From NCBI GenBank assembly GCA_029259815.1, contig JAJDEJ010000088.1, forward strand, positions 1-64,000: a DNA stretch of 64,000 nucleotides, given 5' to 3'. The stretch's first letter is position 1; each line of letters opens with the position of its first letter. The notes under the pieces are model-generated. The model was not told the origin of the DNA. It worked only from the letters and a program-made list of their open reading frames with translations, and did no database searches. The position numbers were made by a program, and so were the translations under genes. Origin of the DNA: Planctomycetaceae bacterium. GTDB lineage: Bacteria; Planctomycetota; Planctomycetia; Planctomycetales; Planctomycetaceae. Shown in pieces: positions 42,575-50,834 of this stretch.

Positions 42575-43702
42575 ATGGCTGACAAGAAGCTCACAACCGA
42601 AGAGATTCTCGCTCTCGCCCGGAGTCAGGGGGCGTTTGGTTCTGGCGGTGGAGATGCTGCCCCCGAACCTGAGGCTGATGCTCCGCCCGTCGAGGAGACT
42701 CCCCTGGCGGCGGAGTCAGCCGAAGCTCCCGCACAATCTGCAGCGAAGCCTTCGTCAACAGCGGACATTCTCGCAGCCGCGCGCACACAAGCGGGAGGCG
42801 ACGACACCGAGAAGGCGACTCCGGCTGCCAAGCCCGGTTCGACGGCTGACATTCTTGCTGCGGCCCGGGCTGAAGGCACGAGTGGCGGTGCTGCTCCGAA
42901 GAAACCTGCTGCTGCGAAGCCAGCGTCAACGGCGGACATTCTGGCGGCTGCACGTGCCGGGAAGGCTGGAGGTGGAGGTGCGGCCGCTGCGAAACCGCAA
43001 GCGGTGAAGGCGTCACCCAGGAAGGCTGCGTCCGCGACACCTGCTGGCGAGCGCCCCTCGGTGGCGGAAATGATCAAGGCGGCACGTGAAGGTGGTCCTG
43101 CGGGGGCTGATGCTCCGCCGGCCAAGCCGAAGTTGCCGACTCGTCCGCCGTTGCCGGTCAAGAAAAAAGGCGAAGCCTCGACGCGTCGGTCGTTCTTTGC
43201 GGACACCATCGTGTTTGTGACCGAGCCATTCATGGCTGCGTGGCTCGCAATGGGAGCGATTGCTGCGATCTGGGGGCTGGCGACTGCTCGCTTCATGATG
43301 CCCAACATGATTGTGGAACCGCCGACGAAATTCAAAATCGGACCGGAGTCTGACTATCCGCCCGGCACGGTCTCCACCAAGTGGAAAGCCGAGCGAGGAA
43401 TTTGGGTGGTGAACACGGATCAGTATGACGGCAAGGGGATGATCTACGCCCTGGCGTCGGTCTGCACACACTTGGGATGCACGCCGAACTGGCTGGAGGG
43501 CGAGCAGAAGTTCAAGTGCCCCTGTCACGGGTCGGGTTTCTATATCACGGGGATCAACTTCGAGGGCCCTGCACCTCGACCGCTCGAGCGGGTTGGCCTC
43601 AAGCTGGCCGATGATGGTTCGCTGGAGGTCGACAAGAGTGTGAAGTTTCAGGAAGAGCTGGGGCAATGGCAGGACCCGGCTTCGTTTGTCGAGATGGCGT
43701 AG
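42575..43702 (+). CDS. Rieske iron-sulfur protein with repeat-bearing N-terminal extension
   Basis: A 375-residue Rieske [2Fe-2S] subunit of a bc-type complex. The cluster motifs are CTHLGCTP and CPCHGSG near residues 305-327, and one membrane helix precedes them (AAWLAMGAIAAIWGLATARF, about 226-245). The first 200 residues are unusual: an Ala/Lys/Pro-rich region carrying five copies of a '(S/T)xxxILAxAR' motif at 7-16, 61-70, 89-98, 118-127 and 162-171, mostly STADILAAAR. Ordinary Rieske proteins have about 180 residues. ATG 42575 gives MADKKLTTEEIL, the first repeat. It is the first gene of the respiratory cluster. Confidence 0.9.
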   Translation: MADKKLTTEEILALARSQGAFGSGGGDAAPEPEADAPPVEETPLAAESAEAPAQSAAKPSSTADILAAARTQAGGDDTEKATPAAKPGSTADILAAARAEGTSGGAAPKKPAAAKPASTADILAAARAGKAGGGGAAAAKPQAVKASPRKAASATPAGERPSVAEMIKAAREGGPAGADAPPAKPKLPTRPPLPVKKKGEASTRRSFFADTIVFVTEPFMAAWLAMGAIAAIWGLATARFMMPNMIVEPPTKFKIGPESDYPPGTVSTKWKAERGIWVVNTDQYDGKGMIYALASVCTHLGCTPNWLEGEQKFKCPCHGSGFYITGINFEGPAPRPLERVGLKLADDGSLEVDKSVKFQEELGQWQDPASFVEMA

Positions 43703-43716
43703 CAAAGACAAGCGGT

Positions 43717-43786
43717 CCCACGGGGTGCAACCCGTGGGCTGGGACTGTCAAACTGACAACTGAAAACTGAAAACTGACAACTCAAC
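43717..43786. repeat. Composite repeat: CCCACGGG hairpin plus AACTGA array, copy 1
   Basis: A perfect 8-bp stem CCCACGGG (43717-43724) / CCCGTGGG (43731-43738) with loop GTGCAA is followed by CTGGGACTGTCAAACTGACAA and further AACTGA-type units up to the ATG of the cytochrome b gene at 43787. The same order is repeated at 58361-58420 before coxC. Confidence 0.8.
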
Positions 43787-44560
43787 ATGTCTGTCGGCGA
43801 ATACATTCGAGAATCACAGATTTGGCGGAGCATCTTCCGGCATCCCGCGCCGTACGATCGGCGAAACCGGGCCGTCGTGATGCTCACCAACTTCTTTCTG
43901 CACTTGCATCCGGTGTCGGTCAAGCAGGGTGGCATCGCGCTCTCTTACACGTGGTGTATGGGCGGCGTGACGTTCTTCCTGTTTCTGGTGGAAACGCTGA
44001 CCGGCGTCCTGTTGATGTTTTACTACCGCCCCACGTTGGAGTGGGCGTTTACGGATATTCGAGCGTTACGCGACGTGACCACCCTGGGCATCATGCGGGA
44101 GATTCACCGCTGGGGGGCCCATGCGATGGTGATCACCGTGTGGCTGCACATGTACCGCGTGTTCCTGACGGGCAGCTATAAGCCTCCCCGAGAGTTCAAC
44201 TGGGTGGTGGGGGTGCTACTGCTGGTGCTGACGTTATTGCTGTCGTTTACTGGATACTTGCTGCCTTGGGATCAGTTGGCCATTTGGGCCATCACGGTCG
44301 GTTCCAACATGGCACGTGCGACACCCGTGCTGGGGCATGAAGGCCCCGGTTTCCAGTTGCTCAACCTGGGTGGTTACGACCTGATTACGAATGCGAGCGA
44401 TGCCCGCTTCCTGCTGCTGGGCAGTCGGTTTGTGGGTGAAGAAACGCTCAACCGGTTCTACATTCTGCACTGTGTCGCTATCCCGCTGGTGGTGGCAACG
44501 CTGATTGCAATTCACTTCTGGCGCGTCCGCAAGGACGGGGGCATCAGTCAACCTCTGTGA
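43787..44560 (+). CDS. Cytochrome b6-like protein (N-terminal cytochrome b)
   Basis: A 257-residue four-helix cytochrome b that binds the two b hemes of a quinol-oxidising complex. Heme ligands are His107 and His121 (HRWGAH..VWLHMYR) and His228 and His243 (LHCVAIP...AIHFW). The second pair is spaced 15 apart, as in cytochrome b6, not 14 as in bc1. Cys57 in SYTWCMGG aligns with the cysteine that holds heme c_n (c_i) covalently in b6f and Bacillus bc complexes. It ends after helix D, with the rest of the b subunit encoded separately downstream. Start ATG 43787 follows the repeat module directly. Confidence 0.93.
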   Translation: MSVGEYIRESQIWRSIFRHPAPYDRRNRAVVMLTNFFLHLHPVSVKQGGIALSYTWCMGGVTFFLFLVETLTGVLLMFYYRPTLEWAFTDIRALRDVTTLGIMREIHRWGAHAMVITVWLHMYRVFLTGSYKPPREFNWVVGVLLLVLTLLLSFTGYLLPWDQLAIWAITVGSNMARATPVLGHEGPGFQLLNLGGYDLITNASDARFLLLGSRFVGEETLNRFYILHCVAIPLVVATLIAIHFWRVRKDGGISQPL

Positions 44561-44627
44561 GTTGTCAGTCGTCAGTGATCAGTCAATGGAATTGGCCCTC
44601 GGCAACTGAACACTGATGACTGAGAAC
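44561..44627. repeat. Inverted AACTGA-family repeat between the two b-subunit genes
   Basis: The arm at 44561-44583 (GTTGTCAGTCGTCAGTGATC...) is an inverted copy of 44605-44627, agreeing at about 20 of 23 positions. The sequence is a degenerate series of ACTGA units in opposite orientations around a 20-base centre. It fills most of the 80-base gap between cytochrome b6 and subunit IV genes. Confidence 0.75.
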
Positions 44628-44640
44628 TGAAGACTTTCTC

Positions 44641-46005
44641 ATGGAATCTCATCCCGATCTGACAGTCAGCGTGATTCGCGGCCTTGGGTGGTTTTACCTC
44701 ATCGTGGCAGTGATGAACGCGTTCTGGACGTATCGCGTCTTCCGGTCGGGTGCGCACTACAATTCGATCGCCGGCTTCAAGGATGTGCCGAAGGCCGCGA
44801 CGTGGGGGTTGTACACGGTCGTACTCGCCATGCTCAGCTTCGCGCATGTCATCGTTGACAGCACTCCGGCTGACTTTCTGTTCAGACTGCCGGTCGGCTT
44901 CAAGAACTTGGTCGATGTCGTAATCGCCAATCCCATCAGTTACTTCGCGGTCTCGATGGTGATCTTCGTCGCCATGATCCTGCTGCGACGAGTGTGGACG
45001 CGACCCACTGTGGCTTGGGTTCTCCTGAACATCGCCATGCTGTTTCTTGGCGTGAGCATGACGGACTACGACTTCCGTCAAATCGTCGGCAAACCGGACA
45101 ACGTGCCCATCGTGGGAATGCTGTTTCTCGTCGGATTCTTCACGTGGCTGTATTTCTACAAGTCGGTCGAGAACGACCGCCGCATCGCAGCAGGTGAGCC
45201 GAAGATCGAAGACGAGCAGTCGGAACAGGTGCTCGTGTGGCCTGACTTGGTCTACACGGAAATGATCTGCATGTTGCTGCTCACGGCATTTTTGATCGCG
45301 TGGGGCATTGCCCTCCAGGCACCACTGGAAGAGCCTGCCTCCGCCGTCAAGACACCCAACCCGTCCAAAGCTCCGTGGTATTTCCTCGGATTGCAGGAGA
45401 TGCTGGTCTACTACGACCCCTGGATGGCGGGCGTGGTGCTGCCGAGTGTGATCCTCGTCGGGCTCATGGCAATCCCCTACATCGACTTCAACCCCAAGGG
45501 GAACGGCTACTATACATTCGAAGAACGTAAGTTTTCGGTCATTACGTTCCTGTTTGGGTTCCTGCCCTTGTGGGTCGGGATGATCGTGCTGGGGACATTT
45601 ATTCGCGGTCCGAACTGGAACATGTTTGGCCTCTACGAGTACTGGGACGTCCACAAGTTGGAGGTGTTGAATAACGTCGACCTGTCGCAGTTGTTCTGGG
45701 TCGACTGGCTTGGCAAGCCCCTGCCGCGACCGGATGCGAATGCGAGTGCCCTGTCGCAGGCAGGCACAATTTTCCTGCGTGAATGGCTCGGATTCGCCCT
45801 GGTGTTGGCCTATTTGTTCATTCTCCCGCCGCTGATGGCAGTGACCGTCTTCCGCAGTTTCTTCGTGAAGATGGGCTTCCTGCGGTTTATGGTGCTGGCG
45901 AATCTGATCCTGTTAATGGGTGCCCTGCCGCTCAAGATGGCCCTGCGATGGGCGTTCACCCTCAAGTATATCGTCTCAATTCCCGAGTGGTTCTTTAACA
46001 TTTAG
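44641..46005 (+). CDS. Subunit IV (petD)-like cytochrome b C-terminal protein, enlarged
   Basis: A 454-residue membrane protein with about nine hydrophobic segments. It opens with extra helices (GWFYLIVAVMNAFWTY, LVVLAMLSF-like, YFAVSMVIFVAMILL) not present in PetD, followed by the subunit IV-like core from VWPDLVYTEMICMLLLTAFLIAWGIALQAPLEEPA. The Qo-site motif is APWYF at residues 244-248 in place of PEWYF, so the conserved glutamate is absent. Further helices follow (SVITFLFGFLPLWVGMIVLG, ALVLAYLFILPPLMAVTVF). It pairs with the cytochrome b6-like protein to form the split b subunit. The substitution hints at a menaquinol-type or altered Qo site, an inference. Confidence 0.82.
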   Translation: MESHPDLTVSVIRGLGWFYLIVAVMNAFWTYRVFRSGAHYNSIAGFKDVPKAATWGLYTVVLAMLSFAHVIVDSTPADFLFRLPVGFKNLVDVVIANPISYFAVSMVIFVAMILLRRVWTRPTVAWVLLNIAMLFLGVSMTDYDFRQIVGKPDNVPIVGMLFLVGFFTWLYFYKSVENDRRIAAGEPKIEDEQSEQVLVWPDLVYTEMICMLLLTAFLIAWGIALQAPLEEPASAVKTPNPSKAPWYFLGLQEMLVYYDPWMAGVVLPSVILVGLMAIPYIDFNPKGNGYYTFEERKFSVITFLFGFLPLWVGMIVLGTFIRGPNWNMFGLYEYWDVHKLEVLNNVDLSQLFWVDWLGKPLPRPDANASALSQAGTIFLREWLGFALVLAYLFILPPLMAVTVFRSFFVKMGFLRFMVLANLILLMGALPLKMALRWAFTLKYIVSIPEWFFNI

Positions 46006-46096
46006 TAAGCAGCGAATCGGGAGCAGTGAATCGAATTGCGGTTTGGCTCTCACTTTCTTCGCTATTCCCTATTCTCTATTCCCTACTCCCTTAACT
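46006..46096. repeat. Simple repeat spacer (CTATTCCC family)
   Basis: The 91-base gap contains AGCGAATCGG/GCAGTGAATCG-like direct copies and, at 46062-46091, a run of CTATTCCCTATTCTCTATTC and CCTACTCCC units ending six bases before ATG 46097. The low-complexity block lies where a ribosome site would be expected. Confidence 0.65.
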
Positions 46097-49000
46097 ATGC
46101 CTGCCAACGATCAATTCTGGCGTCCACTGGGGACCATGCACCAAGTCTTCGCCGCAAGTGCGGTGCTGCTGCTGGTCTGCACGCTGTGGATGATGGCGAA
46201 AGATCACGACGACGAGTGGCGGGAGTATCAGGCAGTCGGTGACGAACTCAAGGCGGCACAACTCAATGAGCAACTGAGTGAGATTCAGTCTGGAGCTTAC
46301 GAGCAACGGAAGCAGGAGTTGGAAGGTCAGCGAGAGGCTGCAGGAGAGGCTTTGGGGCAGAAGGCGGGCGAGATTGCTGAACTGCAACAACAAGTCAGCG
46401 ATATCCAGGGACGGGTCGACTTGTTGACTCGTCAAACGAAGTTCAAGGGAGCTGAACGAGACGTTGCCCGGGCGAAGTATGATATCGCGGTAAGAGATGG
46501 CTTGCCTTATGACGAGCTGCAGATCCTTAAAAAAGAATTTGATGCTTTACAGGCCCGCGTCGAGGAGATGTCCGGCGAACTGGATGTTCGCAAGGCCGAA
46601 CTGGCACAAGTTAAGAATGACTTGGCCGCTGCCACCACCGATCTCGACACGGCCAACAACGAACTCAAGAAACTGCAGGTCGATGCAGACCTCGTCGACA
46701 AGGCCCTCACGAGCATCGAGCCGAAAAGTGGCTTCCAAAAGTTCAAGCGATGGCTGATGTTGCAGCCCATCGTCGATGGATTTAATTCCCCACATCGCCT
46801 GCAGCAGGATTGGTTGCCGGATCTCAAGCAGGCACTCGGTATGGCGAAGGTGGCCCGGTTCGATCGTTGCCGGAGTTGCCACGTGAATATCAACGACTTT
46901 CGAGCCGGCAACGAGCCGGGCTTTCCGCATGGCGACTTTGCCGACGGGGAGTATCCGCATCCGTACTCGTCTCATCCAAGTCCTGACGTCTATCTCACGT
47001 CAACAAGCCCTCACCCCCTGCCGACATTCGGCTGCACGATCTGCCACGATGGCGACGGCTCGGGAACGAGCTTCCAGAACGCGGAACATACGCCCAACAA
47101 TCCGGCGGAGGCCGAGCACTGGGAAGAGGAGCTCCACTGGCACTCCAATCACTTCTGGGAGTACCCGATGCAGCCTGAGAGGTTCATCGAGTCGACCTGT
47201 TTGAAGTGCCATCACTCGGTCGTCGAACTGGGTGTCAACAAGGAGTACGGCCCCACCGCACCCAAGGTGTACGAGGGTTACGAGTTGATCAAGTCGTATG
47301 GCTGCTTCGGCTGTCACGAGATCAACGGCTACGACGGCTCCGAGTCCATTGGGCCGGACATTCGACTCGAACCGCAGACCCCGGAGGAGATTGCCAAGTT
47401 CGCGGCTGACCCGAATCAGGTTCCGGGTCGCGAGCGGAAGGTGGGGCCATCGTTCAAAAACATTGCCTCGAAGACGACTCCCGAGTTCATCGCCTACTGG
47501 ACGGAGATGCCCAGCCGCTTCCGCCCGACCACCAAGATGCCACAGTTCTTCCATCTGAGTAATCAGGAAGACGAACTGGCCGAGAAGTATCAGCCGGTTC
47601 AAATCGCTGCGATCGCCGCCTACCTGGCGGATAAGTCTCAGCCAGCCGAACTGATGGAGCCGGTCGACGGTTACGAGCCCAATGCCGAGCGAGGCAAGAC
47701 TCTCTTCGCCCGCCGTGGATGTCTCGCCTGTCACTCATTTGACGATGAAGCATTCAAAGGCTCCGACGCCACGTTTGGTCCCGAGTTGTCCAAGGTTCAT
47801 GAGAAGATTCGGGCCGGCGAGGAAGGCTTCAACTGGTTGTACACGTGGATTCGCGAGCCGACCCGACACCATCCGCGCACGAAGATGCCCGATCTTTACC
47901 TCGAGCCGGAGGGCGAAGGTGAGAACTACGTCGACCCGGCGGCCGACATCGCGGCCTTCCTGCTGCAAGGCGGACCGCGGGAGTTTCCGGCATTGAGCGT
48001 GGATGAAAACGTCCTCGACGAGTTGGTCGAAATGTTCGCCCGCAGCACGCTCACCGGGTCTGACTACGACGCCATGCTCGATGGCTATGCTTACCCTCGC
48101 GACTCCGTGACCATCAAGGGTGATGAGATCGAGCTCGCTCGCCGCCAGGATGACCCCGGACGAATCAGCGACGACGAGTGGCGGAAGCGGAAGTTGGCCT
48201 ATGTCGGTCGGCGGACCATCTCGTTCTACGGATGCTACGGCTGTCACGACATCCCCGGTTTTGAGACGGCACGTCCCATCGGGACTGCCTTACAGGACTG
48301 GGGCCGAAAAGACACGTCCAAGCTGGCGTTCGAGCATATCGAAGAATTCTTGCATCATCACGGTGGCGGAGCCTCCCATGAGGGCGAGCACAACGCCGGC
48401 CACGGTGAGGAGACTGTGCCAGAAATCGCGGAACAGGCGATCAAGAGCCAATTCAACGATGGCAATGCCAGCGAGGAAGATCTCGCGACAGCGTTCTTCT
48501 ACGAAAGCATCCAACACCACGGTCGACCGGGATTCATCTGGCAGAAGCTGCGTCAGCCTCGCAGTTACGACTACATGAAGACTCAAACCAAGGGCTACGA
48601 CGAACGCCTGCGGATGCCCAAGTTCCCGTTCGATCAACAGCAGATCGAAGCCATCGCCACATTCGTGCTGGGTCTCGTGGCTGAGCCGCCACCAGCCGAG
48701 TATGTGTTCCAGCCGGACACTCAGAAGTCGGACGTAATCGAGGGTGAGCGATTGCTCTCGAAGTACAACTGTGCCGGCTGCCACATGCTGGAGTTGCCGG
48801 AGATCAAGTACGGCGTCAATCCCGACGACATCACCGAATCAACTCTGGGGCCTGCAGACTACGAGAATGCTCTGGAGTTACTGCTCCAGATCAAACCGCC
48901 GCGACAAGGACTCACGGGCGAGACATTGCCCTCGGGAGATGAGGTTCTCAGCTTCCACGGCCTGATCTTCGCCGAACCTGATTATGAGGAAGATCCTGAG

Positions 49001-49864
49001 TTCCAGGAGTTCAGCTACGACCTGTGGGAGACCCTCCAGGTTGGTGACAAGCAATTGCTGCCCGGCTCCAAGATGCTGGTGCCGGCAGCGAAGATGATCG
49101 AACGGGGTCCGGCTCGCGGGGGCGACTTCGCGCAGTGGCTGGTGCCTCACTTGATGGAGACGCAGACAGACGGCAACCGCGGCCTCGCCTGGCAAGCCTC
49201 TCCTCCGCCATTGTATCTCGAAGGTCCGAAGGTGCAGACGCCCTGGTTGTATCAGTTCCTCAAGAACCCGGATCGGTTGCGATACACAACCGTGCTGCGG
49301 ATGCCCAGGTTCAACATGAGCGACGAGGAGGCGCAGTCGTTGGCCAATTACTTCGCGGCTTATGACGCAGTGCCGTATCCGTATCAACCCATTCCGCAAC
49401 AGGAACCGCCCTATCTGTCCGCCATGCAAGCGAAACACCCTGAGGAGGATTACCTGGACGAATCGTGGAAGATGCTGAATGCTCCGTTGTGCATCAAGTG
49501 TCACTCGGTGGGGGGCAATCCTTACCAGTCCAGTGACCCCAAGAAAGACATTCGCGGACCGGACCTCGACCGTGTCGCCAAGCGACTCCGTCCGGATTGG
49601 CTCGAACTTTGGCTGTACAAGCCGGCCTGGATCACGCCTTACACGTCGATGCCTGCGGTGTTCCCGAAGAATCAAACGCAGCTCACCGAGTTGTTCGAGG
49701 GTGACGGCAGTCAGCAAACCACGGCTGTGCGGGATGCCCTGATGAACTACTACAATCTGATGGAGGCCTATGGTCGCTTGGCTTACAAGCCGTCTCAGGC
49801 AGAAGAAACATCACCGGACGCTGCTGCGGAGTCCGGTGCTGAGAGTGGAGCGGGAGGTGAATGA
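46097..49864 (+). CDS. Octaheme cytochrome c with membrane anchor and coiled coil
   Basis: A 1255-residue protein. A membrane helix near residue 20 (VFAASAVLLLVCTLWMM) is followed by an Ala/Glu/Leu-rich coiled coil (about 45-200) and then eight CxxCH heme-binding motifs at residues 258, 313, 368, 403, 542, 713, 892 and 1132 (CRSCH, CTICH, CLKCH, CFGCH, CLACH, CYGCH, CAGCH, CIKCH). GR/KxLFxxRGC..CHS and YNCAGCH are of cytochrome-c class I appearance. It occupies the position of cytochrome c1 or f in the cluster. It should be periplasmic, anchored, and carry electrons from the Rieske/b subunits to later carriers. ATG 46097 is preferred because a long upstream frame overlaps the preceding gene. 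Confidence 0.88.
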   Translation: MPANDQFWRPLGTMHQVFAASAVLLLVCTLWMMAKDHDDEWREYQAVGDELKAAQLNEQLSEIQSGAYEQRKQELEGQREAAGEALGQKAGEIAELQQQVSDIQGRVDLLTRQTKFKGAERDVARAKYDIAVRDGLPYDELQILKKEFDALQARVEEMSGELDVRKAELAQVKNDLAAATTDLDTANNELKKLQVDADLVDKALTSIEPKSGFQKFKRWLMLQPIVDGFNSPHRLQQDWLPDLKQALGMAKVARFDRCRSCHVNINDFRAGNEPGFPHGDFADGEYPHPYSSHPSPDVYLTSTSPHPLPTFGCTICHDGDGSGTSFQNAEHTPNNPAEAEHWEEELHWHSNHFWEYPMQPERFIESTCLKCHHSVVELGVNKEYGPTAPKVYEGYELIKSYGCFGCHEINGYDGSESIGPDIRLEPQTPEEIAKFAADPNQVPGRERKVGPSFKNIASKTTPEFIAYWTEMPSRFRPTTKMPQFFHLSNQEDELAEKYQPVQIAAIAAYLADKSQPAELMEPVDGYEPNAERGKTLFARRGCLACHSFDDEAFKGSDATFGPELSKVHEKIRAGEEGFNWLYTWIREPTRHHPRTKMPDLYLEPEGEGENYVDPAADIAAFLLQGGPREFPALSVDENVLDELVEMFARSTLTGSDYDAMLDGYAYPRDSVTIKGDEIELARRQDDPGRISDDEWRKRKLAYVGRRTISFYGCYGCHDIPGFETARPIGTALQDWGRKDTSKLAFEHIEEFLHHHGGGASHEGEHNAGHGEETVPEIAEQAIKSQFNDGNASEEDLATAFFYESIQHHGRPGFIWQKLRQPRSYDYMKTQTKGYDERLRMPKFPFDQQQIEAIATFVLGLVAEPPPAEYVFQPDTQKSDVIEGERLLSKYNCAGCHMLELPEIKYGVNPDDITESTLGPADYENALELLLQIKPPRQGLTGETLPSGDEVLSFHGLIFAEPDYEEDPEFQEFSYDLWETLQVGDKQLLPGSKMLVPAAKMIERGPARGGDFAQWLVPHLMETQTDGNRGLAWQASPPPLYLEGPKVQTPWLYQFLKNPDRLRYTTVLRMPRFNMSDEEAQSLANYFAAYDAVPYPYQPIPQQEPPYLSAMQAKHPEEDYLDESWKMLNAPLCIKCHSVGGNPYQSSDPKKDIRGPDLDRVAKRLRPDWLELWLYKPAWITPYTSMPAVFPKNQTQLTELFEGDGSQQTTAVRDALMNYYNLMEAYGRLAYKPSQAEETSPDAAAESGAESGAGGE

Positions 49865-49865
49865 C

Positions 49866-50780
49866 ATGAAATCCATCCAACCACAAAATACGTCAGGCAA
49901 TCTTCTCCGCTGCACGCTTGTCGCAGCCGGGCTGACGACGCTGGCGATCTCACTTTCCGGATGTCAGAAAGGTCTGGGCGGCGGTGCGAAGTACGATCCG
50001 AAGGTGACGATTCTTGCCGATGCCGAGGCTGAAGGCGTCTCACTTGCTGAGAGCGCTGCTGCTGTCGAAGTCGCTGGCTACGGCACGCTCAAGGGTCGTG
50101 TGATTCTCGAAGGGAGTGTCACGGCACCAGCACCGATCACACCCTCGAAGGACGCCGTTTGTATTGCCAAGGCACCGATCCCGAACGATCGCATTGTGAC
50201 TGGAGCGAACGGTGGACTGGCGAACGTGTTTGTCTATCTGGGCAAGGCACCGGGCGGCACCAAACAGCCGGAGTCGAAGGAATCGTTGAAGTTTGACCAA
50301 CAAGGCTGTCGGTTCCTGCCTCATTGTCTGTTCGTGCAGACCGAGCAGGAAGTGCTCGTGCTCAACAGCGATGCCACACTGCATAACACTCATACAAATC
50401 CGCAGCGTCAACCCGCATTCAATCAGGGAGTGCAGCCGAATGAAAAAAACGGCGTGCCTCTCACCTACGCACGTGGCGAGAAACAGCCCATCTCGGTGAC
50501 GTGCGACATCCATCCGTGGATGCTGGCCTATCACCTGCCGCTCGATCACCCCTATGGAGTTGTGAGTGGGGAGGACGGCTCGTTTGAGATCGCCAACCTG
50601 CCCGCGGGCACTCATGAGTTCACCATCTGGCATGAGACGACCGGTGTCGTCGACAGCCGTTACAAAGTCGAGATCCCCGTCGATGGCACTGCCGAAGTTG
50701 AAATCAAGATTCCGGCTGCCAGCTTGTCGAACTTCAGCGGCGAGCGGCCAAAGCGGGTGATTCTGTCTATGATCCCGTAG
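49866..50780 (+). CDS. Cupredoxin-like lipoprotein, first of a tandem pair
   Basis: A 304-residue lipoprotein. The signal ends in the lipobox LSGC (residues about 30-33), then a plastocyanin-like domain: a histidine at residue 173 (LHNTHTN), and CDIHPWM with Cys213, His216 and Met219, the C-x2-H-x2-M ligand set of type I copper sites. The sequence continues with GEDGSFEIANLPAGTHEFTIWHE, a carboxypeptidase-regulatory-like beta sandwich. GGGAGGTGA (49853-49861) precedes ATG 49866. It begins one base after the octaheme gene's stop. A role as a copper electron carrier between complex III and the oxidase is inferred. Confidence 0.8.
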   Translation: MKSIQPQNTSGNLLRCTLVAAGLTTLAISLSGCQKGLGGGAKYDPKVTILADAEAEGVSLAESAAAVEVAGYGTLKGRVILEGSVTAPAPITPSKDAVCIAKAPIPNDRIVTGANGGLANVFVYLGKAPGGTKQPESKESLKFDQQGCRFLPHCLFVQTEQEVLVLNSDATLHNTHTNPQRQPAFNQGVQPNEKNGVPLTYARGEKQPISVTCDIHPWMLAYHLPLDHPYGVVSGEDGSFEIANLPAGTHEFTIWHETTGVVDSRYKVEIPVDGTAEVEIKIPAASLSNFSGERPKRVILSMIP

Positions 50781-50834
50781 CGAACGTTTCCTTGACTGAA
50801 CATTAGAACTGACCGACCCCCAAAGGTGCTCCCG

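Noticed and set aside
42625-43335. Ala-rich minus-strand frame opposite the Rieske repeat region
   Set aside because: It mirrors the repeated Ala/Lys codons; the + strand frame has the Rieske cluster motifs.
43741-43786. CRISPR-like or riboswitch structure in the AACTGA array
   Set aside because: No unique spacers and no conserved riboswitch core; best described as a simple tandem repeat behind a hairpin.
45920-46096. Longer N-terminus for the octaheme protein
   Set aside because: The extension overlaps the petD-like gene, crosses the simple-repeat spacer and has no signal or anchor; ATG 46097 starts immediately before the membrane helix.
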